From positions 238,501 to 302,500 of the forward strand of contig NZ_JAANBD010000023.1 in the NCBI RefSeq assembly GCF_011089885.1: DNA of 64,000 nt, given 5' to 3'. Below the pieces are notes generated by a model, which searched no databases, was not told the origin of the DNA, and saw nothing but the letters and a program-made list of their open reading frames with translations. This DNA comes from Thioalkalivibrio sp. XN279. Lineage in GTDB: Bacteria > Pseudomonadota > Gammaproteobacteria > Steroidobacterales > XN24. The position numbers and the translations under genes were made by a program. Each line of letters opens with the position of its first letter. Within the stretch, counting starts at the first letter, position 1. Positions 14,045-20,301 of this stretch are shown here, piece after piece.

Positions 14045-14926
14045 ATGTTTATTCGTATCGGCTTCGAGATCACCATCGAGTGCGCGCGCCCGACGCCGCT
14101 GTTGCTGGCGTTGTTGCCGCATCCCAGCTACGGCGGGCGCGCGATCGGTTCTGACCAGGTCCGCACTGATCCCGCGGTACCGCAGGAAGAGTATCTCGAT
14201 GAGTTCGCCAATCGCCGCGTGCGCATGGTCGCGCAGCCCGGGCGCATGACGTTGTGGTCCGACTGCATCGTCGAGAACGACGGCCAGCCGGATCCCTTCG
14301 ACTGGAACGCACGCCAGCACCCGATTGCCGAGTTGCCGCCGGACACCCTGCGCTACCTGACCCCCAGCCGCTACTGCAACAGCGACGAACTGGTCGAGCA
14401 GGCCTGGGCCTTGTTCGGCGCGACGCCGGAGGGCTGGGCGCGGGTCCAGGCGATCTGCAACTGGGTGCACAACCAGCTGACCTTCGGCTACCAGTACGGC
14501 CGCTCGACCAAGACCGCGTCCGATGCGCTGCGCGAGCGCACCGGCGTGTGCCGCGATTTCGCCCAGCTGGCGGTGACCTTGTGCCGCGCCATGAACATCC
14601 CGGCGCGCTACGCCAGCGGCTATCTCGGTGATGTCGGCGTCCCCGACAGCGGCCCCGGCGATTTTTGCGCCTGGTTCGAGGCTTATCTCGAGAACCGCTG
14701 GTTCACTTTCGATGCGCGCTACAACACGCCGCGCATCGGCCGCGTGCTGGTGGTCCGCGGCCGCGATGCGGCGGACGGGGCGATGATGACGTCCTTCGGC
14801 AACTACGATTTGAAAGTCTTCCGGGTGTGGACCGACGAAGTGGTCGGCACCACCACCGACGCCGAGCGCCTGGCACTGCTGGAGGAGTTGCCGGATGCGC
14901 CGGCGCTGACCCTGGCGCCGACCTAG
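14045..14926 (+). CDS. Transglutaminase-like protein
   Basis: The protein has 293 residues. An N-terminal beta-rich domain (1-105) with a PHPSYGGR segment precedes a transglutaminase/cysteine-protease-like core. RTGVCRDFAQLAVTLCRAM places the nucleophile at Cys169, and FCAWFEAYLENRWFTFDARY covers the region where the His/Asp of the triad normally lie. The residue expected to be His in the HAW motif is Cys208 here, while the Asp223 of FDARY is kept, so catalytic competence is uncertain. No operon partner is evident; the following RHH gene has its own promoter. Confidence 0.75.
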   Translation: MFIRIGFEITIECARPTPLLLALLPHPSYGGRAIGSDQVRTDPAVPQEEYLDEFANRRVRMVAQPGRMTLWSDCIVENDGQPDPFDWNARQHPIAELPPDTLRYLTPSRYCNSDELVEQAWALFGATPEGWARVQAICNWVHNQLTFGYQYGRSTKTASDALRERTGVCRDFAQLAVTLCRAMNIPARYASGYLGDVGVPDSGPGDFCAWFEAYLENRWFTFDARYNTPRIGRVLVVRGRDAADGAMMTSFGNYDLKVFRVWTDEVVGTTTDAERLALLEELPDAPALTLAPT

Positions 14927-14971
14927 GGAGATCGGTGGCGGGTCGTGCCAGGGCGACCACGGTCGTGCCAA

Positions 14972-15007
14972 TTGTTGCTGCCAGAATCGTGTCCTACAAT
15001 GTATGAC
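14972..15007 (+). promoter_or_regulatory. Promoter and operator of the RHH/PIN toxin-antitoxin pair
   Basis: TTGTTG (14972-14977) and TACAAT (14995-15000) are 17 bases apart. GTCCTACAATGTATGAC (14991-15007) is a palindrome of the form GTC-N-TACA-N-TGTA-N-GAC covering the -10 box, fitting autorepression by the ribbon-helix-helix antitoxin. The expected transcript start is at or next to the ATG at 15008, implying a leaderless message. Confidence 0.65.
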
Positions 15008-15229
15008 ATGAAATCGTCAGCACTGACCATTCGTCTTGATCCGGACCTGGAGCGCCTGGTTGCGCGGGTAGCGAAGCGTACGGGCCGCAGCCGCAGCGAG
15101 GTCGTTCGTGACGCGGTCCGTCGCCAACTCGCACTGGCCGAGTTCCAGGACCTGCGTCGCCGGGTCATGCCCTTGGCGGAGGCGCGCGGCTACCTGACTG
15201 ACGAGGACGTGTTCAAAGACGTGTCGTGA
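15008..15229 (+). CDS. Ribbon-helix-helix antitoxin
   Basis: From the ATG at 15008 the product is 73 residues (an ATG at 14999 would add three but lies inside the -10 region). SALTIRLDPDLERLVARVAK and GRSRSEVVRDAVRRQLAL form a CopG/Arc-type ribbon-helix-helix. The C-terminal tail (EARGYLTDEDVFKDVS) would bind the toxin. The stop overlaps the toxin start (GTGA at 15226-15229). Confidence 0.85.
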   Translation: MKSSALTIRLDPDLERLVARVAKRTGRSRSEVVRDAVRRQLALAEFQDLRRRVMPLAEARGYLTDEDVFKDVS

Positions 15230-15654
15230 AAGTCGCTCTCGACACCAACGTGCTCGTGAGCGCTTTTGCCACGCGCGGGTTGTGCGCCGACCTCTTCAAC
15301 CTGGTGCTCGCCGAGCACGAACTGATCCTCGGGGTCACGGTGCTGGCTGAGTCTCAACGGGTGCTGCGCCAGAAGATGCGAATCCCGGTGGAAACCACCC
15401 GGGAGCTCATTGCCTTCCTGCGCCGGGAGGCGATGGTCGTTGGCAAGACCCCCGCATTGCCCGTGGTGATCAGGGATGCTTCGGACGGACTGGTCCTGGC
15501 GGAGGCGGTTGCGGGTGGTGCCGAGGTATTGGTGACCGGCGACCAGGATCTCCTCTCCATTGCGGCGGACTCACCCATCGAGATCCTGTCGCCGCGAGGA
15601 TTGTGGTTACGGCTCACAGCTGAAGCAGGGCGCGTGCGCAGACCGCGTACCTGA
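15226..15654 (+). CDS. PIN-domain RNase toxin
   Basis: The 142-residue protein is of the COG1569-like PIN group. Acidic active-site residues are visible: Asp6 (ALDTNVLVSAF), Glu42 (VLAESQRVL), Asp87 (RDASDGLVLAEA) and Asp106 (VTGDQDLL). Such proteins are Mg-dependent endoribonucleases neutralised by the adjacent antitoxin. The GTG start overlaps the antitoxin stop, and the pair is autoregulated from the palindromic promoter upstream. All four acidic positions are kept, so it is likely active. Confidence 0.88.
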   Translation: MKVALDTNVLVSAFATRGLCADLFNLVLAEHELILGVTVLAESQRVLRQKMRIPVETTRELIAFLRREAMVVGKTPALPVVIRDASDGLVLAEAVAGGAEVLVTGDQDLLSIAADSPIEILSPRGLWLRLTAEAGRVRRPRT

Positions 15655-15673
15655 CCCCGGTTACACTTCGCCC

Positions 15674-16480
15674 ATGGACCCACACTTCCAGCAAACTCTC
15701 ACCGTCCGCCGCCTGGCCCCCGAGCATCCCTTGCGCTGGCTGCGGGCCGGCTGGGCCGACTTCTGCCGCACCTGGCCGGTCGGGATGGCGCACGGCGTGG
15801 CGGTGGTGATGTTTGCCCTCCTGGTGCTGTCCATCGCGGGCAATGACTTCTGGCTGCTGGCCGGCGCCTTCAGCGGCTTCCTCCTCGTCGCGCCGGTGAT
15901 CGCGGTCGGCCTGTATGCGGTGAGCCGGGAACTCGCGGCCGGGCGGCGGGGTGGCTTCAAGACGGTGTACGACGCCTGGATGAGCTGGCGCGGGAAGCCG
16001 CGGCACGACTGGCGCCTCGTGATTTTCGGTTGCCTGCTGGCGCTGGCCGGCACCGGCTGGGTGCTGACCTCCGCGGCGCTGATCACGGCGCTGTCGCCCG
16101 AGCCGATCAACAGCCCGGTGGATTTCCTGCGGCATGTCGTGGCGTCGCGCGAGCATTACCTGTTCGAGCTGTGGCTGATGCTGGGCGCTTTCATGGCCGC
16201 GCCGGTGTTCGCCTCCAGCGTCATCACGCTGCCGCTGCTGCTGGACCGCCAGGTGACGGTGCTGCAGGCGGTGACGGCGAGCTGGCTGGTGGTGCTCCGG
16301 AACCCCGGCGTGATGGCGTTGTGGGCCGGGGTGCTGGCCGGGCTGTCGGTGGCAGGGCTGGCCGTGGCGCTGCTCGGCAGCCTGTTGGTGGTGCCGTTGC
16401 TCGGCCATGCCAGCTGGCACGCCTACACGGACGCCGTGGATGCCGAGGGGCTGCCGGCGCGGGTGCGGGGGGCGCCGTGA
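15674..16480 (+). CDS. DUF2189 integral membrane protein
   Basis: Starting at ATG 15674, the product is 268 residues. An N-terminal VRRLAPEHPLRWLRAGWADF region precedes about six transmembrane helices, with a conserved GLYAVSRELAAGRRGGFKTVYDAW segment after the second. This arrangement marks the DUF2189 family, conserved in proteobacteria and of unknown function, sometimes linked with cytochrome oxidase genes. The stop overlaps the DUF2788 start (GTGA 16477-16480), indicating coupled expression. Confidence 0.8.
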   Translation: MDPHFQQTLTVRRLAPEHPLRWLRAGWADFCRTWPVGMAHGVAVVMFALLVLSIAGNDFWLLAGAFSGFLLVAPVIAVGLYAVSRELAAGRRGGFKTVYDAWMSWRGKPRHDWRLVIFGCLLALAGTGWVLTSAALITALSPEPINSPVDFLRHVVASREHYLFELWLMLGAFMAAPVFASSVITLPLLLDRQVTVLQAVTASWLVVLRNPGVMALWAGVLAGLSVAGLAVALLGSLLVVPLLGHASWHAYTDAVDAEGLPARVRGAP

Positions 16481-16701
16481 ACGCCGCCGACCTGTTCGGC
16501 TTCACGGAGCAGCAGATCTCCTGGTTCGGCCTCACCTTCGGGCTGACCGCGTTCATGCTCTACATGCTGTTCATCATCGGCCAGATCGCCTACGAGTCGA
16601 AGGCCGGGCTGTTCGGCACCTTCGTGCTGTTCCTCGTGCTCGCGCTCGGCATGCTGGGCTTCGTGATGAAGCTGCTGATCCAGTGGATCATGGACGTGTG
16701 A
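16477..16701 (+). CDS. DUF2788 small membrane protein
   Basis: The GTG start at 16477 overlaps the previous stop and gives 74 residues with two transmembrane segments (about 22-39 and 46-66) separated by YESKAGLFGTF, the conserved DUF2788 loop. Function is unknown. The pairing with DUF2189 suggests a membrane complex. Confidence 0.8.
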   Translation: MNAADLFGFTEQQISWFGLTFGLTAFMLYMLFIIGQIAYESKAGLFGTFVLFLVLALGMLGFVMKLLIQWIMDV

Positions 16702-16789
16702 GGCGCGCGGCGACCTGCTTCTCGCGCCTGTTGACTATCCCTCCGCACAACTCGAAACTCTGCCCGCCCCACCACCGCCGAGGACCGGC

Positions 16790-17932
16790 ATGACCGCCCA
16801 GGCCCTGCATGACGCGTGCTCCTGTCTCGAGCTGTCGCCGGACCTGCCGCTGGCCTCGGGCACGGCGCTGTGCCTCGAGCGCGCGCTGCTGGAGCAGCTG
16901 GTGGAGACCACGCAGTCCATCGGCGGCGTGCTGGCCGGGCTGACCGGGGCGGCGCCCGAGGTGCATGCCGCCGGCCTGTTCAACAGCTTCGATTACCACC
17001 TCTCGGCCGAAGGCCCGCGGCTCATCGAGATCAACACGAATGCCGGTGGCGCCTTCCTGCAGCAGGCGCTGCTGGAGGATGCGCGGGGCGCGGCGGCGCG
17101 CGTGTGCGGCGCGATCGAGCCGCGGCCGTTTCATGCGCCGGCCGGCATGATCCTCGCGGCCTGGGCGGCGCTGCGGCCCGGCCGCACGCTGTCGAGCGTC
17201 GCCATCGTCGACGTGGCGCCGGAGTCCGAGCCGCTGTACCGGGACATGCTCGCGGCCGTCGATGCGCTGCGCCTGGTCGGGCTGGAGGCGCGCGTGAGCG
17301 GCATCGGGTCGCTGCGCCTGGAAGACGGCCGGCTGGTGGATGCGCACGGCCCGGTCGAGCTGGTCTACAACCGCTGCACCGATTTCCTGCTCGCCGCGCC
17401 CGGCTCGGCGGTGCTGCGTCAGGCCTGGGAGACGGGCGCAGCCGTGGTGGCGCCCAACCCCGACGTGTACCGCGCCTACGCCGACAAGCGCCTCCTGCTG
17501 CGGCTGGCGGCGGAGCGCTGCGCCCTGCGCCCGGGACTGGAGGGCGTGCTTCCCACGGTCGAGGTGACCGCCGGGGCCGCCGAGGAGTTGTGGCGCGAGC
17601 GGCGCGGGCTGGTGTTCAAGCCGTTCTCCGGTTTCGGCTCGCGCGGTGTGCTGCTCGGCGCGAAGATCAGCCGGCGCCGCTTCGACGCGCTGGCCGACGC
17701 CGGTTACATCGCCCAGGCTTATGCGCCGCCGCTGATGCGCCTGGTGCGCGTCGGCAGCGAGACCGCGCGCGTCAAGGCCGACATTCGCGTGTGGACGCAC
17801 GGGTATACGCCCTGGTACGCGGCGGCGCGCCTGTATCGCGGCCAGGTGTCGGGCATGCGCCAGCCGGGCGAGGGCTTCGCGCCCATCGTGTGGCTGGACA
17901 GCGATGCGCAGGGGGCGCGTTGCAGCGCCTGA
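16790..17932 (+). CDS. ATP-grasp-fold protein of unknown specificity
   Basis: The 380-residue protein contains RLIEINTNAGGAFLQQ (about residues 76-91), resembling an ATP-grasp metal/phosphate segment. GLVFKPFSGFGSRGVLLG (about 275-292) looks like the nucleotide-binding glycine loop and strand with Lys. RVKADIRVWTHGYTPWYAAARLY matches the core strands that follow. The order (acidic motif before the loop) suggests a circularly permuted ATP-grasp, as in glutathionylspermidine-synthase-like ligases. It would couple ATP hydrolysis to joining a carboxylate and an amine or thiol, but no substrate can be inferred. It is not in a recognisable biosynthetic operon. Confidence 0.6.
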   Translation: MTAQALHDACSCLELSPDLPLASGTALCLERALLEQLVETTQSIGGVLAGLTGAAPEVHAAGLFNSFDYHLSAEGPRLIEINTNAGGAFLQQALLEDARGAAARVCGAIEPRPFHAPAGMILAAWAALRPGRTLSSVAIVDVAPESEPLYRDMLAAVDALRLVGLEARVSGIGSLRLEDGRLVDAHGPVELVYNRCTDFLLAAPGSAVLRQAWETGAAVVAPNPDVYRAYADKRLLLRLAAERCALRPGLEGVLPTVEVTAGAAEELWRERRGLVFKPFSGFGSRGVLLGAKISRRRFDALADAGYIAQAYAPPLMRLVRVGSETARVKADIRVWTHGYTPWYAAARLYRGQVSGMRQPGEGFAPIVWLDSDAQGARCSA

Positions 17933-17974
17933 GTTGGACCGGGTTTTCGTGTTCCGGCGGATGGGCCAGGTATT

Positions 17975-18055
17975 CAGTGTCGGCTTTTCTTCCGCTACCA
18001 GGCGAAAGCGAGAGTCATCGTCTACGCGTGGGTGAACGACGAAGGCACGCGCTAG
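17975..18055 (+). pseudogene. C-terminal remnant of a YhaV-like toxin
   Basis: The frame at 17975-18055 reads LFFRYQAKARVIVYAWVNDE and ends GTR-stop. This closely resembles the conserved core of YhaV-type RNase toxins (FFRY...IVYAWVND...TKRAYG). The frame breaks off before the usual C-terminus, and no start or antitoxin gene is present upstream. It is a fossil of a third toxin-antitoxin locus. Confidence 0.6.
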
Positions 18056-18071
18056 ACTTGGCACAGGTTTG

Positions 18072-18596
18072 ATGCCCAAGGATGCCAAGGTGAACCCGAC
18101 CACGTCTCGCAGCCCCGCCGTGCAGGCCCTCGGCCTCGCTTTCTGGCTCGTCCTCGCCTACATCACCGCCGCCATCGGGGCCATCGCCTCGGTCAATGCG
18201 CCGGAGTTCTACGGCCAGCTCATCCAGCCCACCTGGGGCCCGCCGGCATGGGTGTTCGGTCCGGTGTGGACCACGCTGTTCACCATGATGGGCATCGCCG
18301 CGTGGCTGGTGTGGCGCGCGGCGCCGCTGGAAGCCACCCGCGGGACGCTCGGGCTGTTCGTCGTGCACCTCGCGGTCAACGCGCTGTGGAGCTGGCTGTT
18401 CTTCGCCTGGAACCTCGGCTTCTGGGCCTTCGTCGAGGTGCTGCTGTTGTGGGTGCTGATCCTGGCGACGATCTTGGCGTTCTGGCGCTTCAGCCGGGTG
18501 GCCGCGTTGCTGCTGGTGCCGTATCTCGGCTGGGTGAGCTTCGCCGCGGCGCTGAACTTCTGGCTGTGGCGTGAGAACGCGGGGCTGCTGGGTTAG
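18072..18596 (+). CDS. tspO: TspO/MBR family protein
   Basis: The protein has 174 residues and five transmembrane helices. Diagnostic TspO features are FYGQLIQPTWGPPAWVFGPVW in the first loop, the WLVWRA segment after helix 2, NALWSWLFFAWNLG in helix 3, and WVSFAAALNFWLWR in helix 5. TspO proteins bind tetrapyrroles and are implicated in porphyrin handling and stress regulation. The start is the ATG at 18072. The gene converges on the membrane-protein gene at 18604, with only seven bases between the stops. Confidence 0.92.
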   Translation: MPKDAKVNPTTSRSPAVQALGLAFWLVLAYITAAIGAIASVNAPEFYGQLIQPTWGPPAWVFGPVWTTLFTMMGIAAWLVWRAAPLEATRGTLGLFVVHLAVNALWSWLFFAWNLGFWAFVEVLLLWVLILATILAFWRFSRVAALLLVPYLGWVSFAAALNFWLWRENAGLLG

Positions 18597-18603
18597 GACA
18601 GGA

Positions 18604-19212
18604 TCACCGGGGGCTGGCCGGCCGCGCCACGCCCTCCACCAGCAGCACCCATTGCACGATCGTCGTGGCCACGGCGAGTTTCACCCAGCCGTCGAAGCCC
18701 TGGCCGAGGCGGAAGAGCACGAGCGCCACCGGCAGCAACGCGACGGCGAGCATGAGCGGTTTCGGGTTGACCTGCTGCCAGTTGAACAGCGGCACCTGGT
18801 GGCTGTAGCGCGTTTCGTGCACCACCAGCCACAGCGCCAGGCCGAGGAACACGGCGAAAGGCAAAGCCAGCCACCAGAAGGAGAGGGTGACGCCCCAGGT
18901 GCCGAAGGAGATCTCGCCGCCCACCTGCAGGGCGCCGTAGAGGCACAGCGCGGTCAGCGCCAGGTGCCAGGCCACGAGCCAGCCATGGAACAGCCGACGC
19001 AGCCGGCCGCGGCCTTCCAGGTAGAACGCCGCGAGCGCAATCAGCGCAACCAGCGGCGGCAGCCAGAAATGGCCGTCCGTGCCCTGGCCGCCGACGCCGA
19101 AGATCCGCCATTGCGAGATCTCCGGCTTGAGCACCAGCCGCATGGTGGTGGTCCAGAAGAAGGTCGTGGTGACTATGGTCCACAGGAGGACGATGTTGCG
19201 GAGCAGGGCCAT
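18604..19212 (-). CDS. Integral membrane protein, unknown function
   Basis: A 202-residue, strongly hydrophobic protein with about six predicted helices, starting MALLRNIVLLWTIVTTTFFW. A charged periplasmic or cytoplasmic loop (about 22-48) contains a GVGGQGTDGHFW segment. No family recognised. The opposite strand has a comparably long frame, but it is a His/Gln/Arg-rich artefact. Confidence 0.65.
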   Translation of the reverse strand: MALLRNIVLLWTIVTTTFFWTTTMRLVLKPEISQWRIFGVGGQGTDGHFWLPPLVALIALAAFYLEGRGRLRRLFHGWLVAWHLALTALCLYGALQVGGEISFGTWGVTLSFWWLALPFAVFLGLALWLVVHETRYSHQVPLFNWQQVNPKPLMLAVALLPVALVLFRLGQGFDGWVKLAVATTIVQWVLLVEGVARPASPR

Positions 19213-19270
19213 GGCTCAGCGCTCCCGGGGCTCGATTCCATCGTGGCGACAGGGCGATTCTAGCGCGGCC

Positions 19271-19675
19271 TCAGGTCCCCGGCAGGTGCAGCGACACGCC
19301 TACGCGGATCGCGTCCCAGCTCTCCCCCTTGGCCTGCACGCCGACGATGCGCGCCCTGAGCTCGGCGCCCTGTTCGAGCAGTCGCGCCAGTGGGCGGTTC
19401 TCGCTGCGCGGCACGTAGCCGACGCGACAGCCGAGCGCCTCGATGCGGATGGCGCGCGGGTCGTGGGGGTTGTCGGGTTCGCGCACCAGCACCACCGGGT
19501 GGCCTGGTTGCAGGCGGTCGAGCAGGGCCGGGCCGTCGTAGTAGCTGAAACCGGCCACCGGGAAGACGCTGAAGTCGACTTCGGCGGTGCGGGCTGCGGC
19601 CAGCGCGGGCGTGCCCAGCAGCGGTGCGGCCAGGAGCTGCTTGAGGAAATTTCGGCGCAGCAATTGTGAAGGCAT
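19271..19675 (-). CDS. Exported HIRAN-domain protein
   Basis: The ATG at 19675 has GGAGGGGA upstream and gives 134 residues. The N-terminus MPSQLLRRNFLKQLLAAPLL followed by an Ala-rich c-region is a signal peptide with a twin-arginine-like RRNFLK. The mature part is a HIRAN domain: VAGFSYYDGP, RLQPGHPVVLVREPDNPHDP (Asn/Asp-His-Pro signature), AIRIEALGCRVGYVPRSEN and LARLLEQG. HIRAN domains in helicases recognise DNA ends. An exported stand-alone version implies another ligand in the envelope. Confidence 0.8.
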   Translation of the reverse strand: MPSQLLRRNFLKQLLAAPLLGTPALAAARTAEVDFSVFPVAGFSYYDGPALLDRLQPGHPVVLVREPDNPHDPRAIRIEALGCRVGYVPRSENRPLARLLEQGAELRARIVGVQAKGESWDAIRVGVSLHLPGT

Positions 19676-19745
19676 GTCTGTCCCCTCCAGCGCGCGGCGG
19701 TCCATGCCGCTGTGTTTCTGGAGGACAGCGTACTTTCGGGCGGGC

Positions 19746-20207
19746 TCAGGGGATGAGCCCGGCGTCACATTCCGCAAAAAATGCTGCGGGGTCGATCACC
19801 GTCGCGCCGCGCCGCCGCGCGCGCTTCGCCAGCTTGATGTCACGTGTCACCACCACAGGGGCCTCGAAGGTGGTCATGAAGGGGGTCTGACCCCGTTGCC
19901 GCAGCGCACCAAACGGGGTCAGACCCCGTTGCGGCAACGCAGCAAGGATGGCGTGGTCGGCACGCTGGTCGCCCTGGCCGCCGGGATAGATGACCTCGAC
20001 CTGTGCCGAGCGCTGCTCCGCGTGTGCCTCGCCGCCGTCGAAGTAGACGCGCACCACCTGGCCCGGCCGGTCGAACACGGCCACCAGCTGCTGCACCAGC
20101 GCTTCGCGCGCCGCCGTGCCGGGATGGCCGTCGACCAGCTCAGCCGCGAAGCGCGGGCGCAGGGCGTAGAGGAGGTTGTGGCCGTCGATGAGGTAGGTCG
20201 ATTTCAC
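19746..20207 (-). CDS. NYN-domain (YacP-like) RNase with repeat-derived insertion
   Basis: The GTG start at 20207 gives 153 residues. YLIDGHNLLYAL (5-16), VRVYFDGG (52-59), GDQRADHAILAAL (79-91) and VVVTRDIKLAKRARRRGATVIDP (118-140) are the conserved PIN-fold blocks of YacP/NYN nucleases, with acidic residues Asp8, Asp57, Asp80 and Asp123. Between the third and fourth blocks lies PQRGLTPFGALRQRGQTPFM, encoded by two copies of a dispersed GGGGTCAGACCCC-type palindrome. The insert of about 24 residues keeps the frame and falls in a surface loop. YacP-like proteins are predicted RNases. Confidence 0.8.
   Translation of the reverse strand: MKSTYLIDGHNLLYALRPRFAAELVDGHPGTAAREALVQQLVAVFDRPGQVVRVYFDGGEAHAEQRSAQVEVIYPGGQGDQRADHAILAALPQRGLTPFGALRQRGQTPFMTTFEAPVVVTRDIKLAKRARRRGATVIDPAAFFAECDAGLIP
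19882..19927 (-). repeat. Two tandem GGGGTCAGACCCC palindromes inside a coding sequence
   Basis: GGGGTCTGACCCC (19882-19894) and GGGGTCAGACCCC (19915-19927), each followed by GTTG, lie 20 bases apart within the NYN gene. Single copies of the same element occur at 25215-25227 and 34288-34300. Confidence 0.8.
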
Positions 20208-20301
20208 AAATCCAGAACCAATCTGAAATATCCGCTGGGTAGAACTGTGGCTCCCCGAACAACACCCCCCAAGCAAGTCGCCAAGAGTAGAGGAGCCCCC
20301 G

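Noticed and set aside
19743..19759. GGCTCA/TGAGCC palindrome near the end of the NYN gene as a fourth copy of the GATACTGG repeat
   Set aside because: The palindrome is present, but the GATACTGG tail and following blocks are absent, so it may be coincidental.
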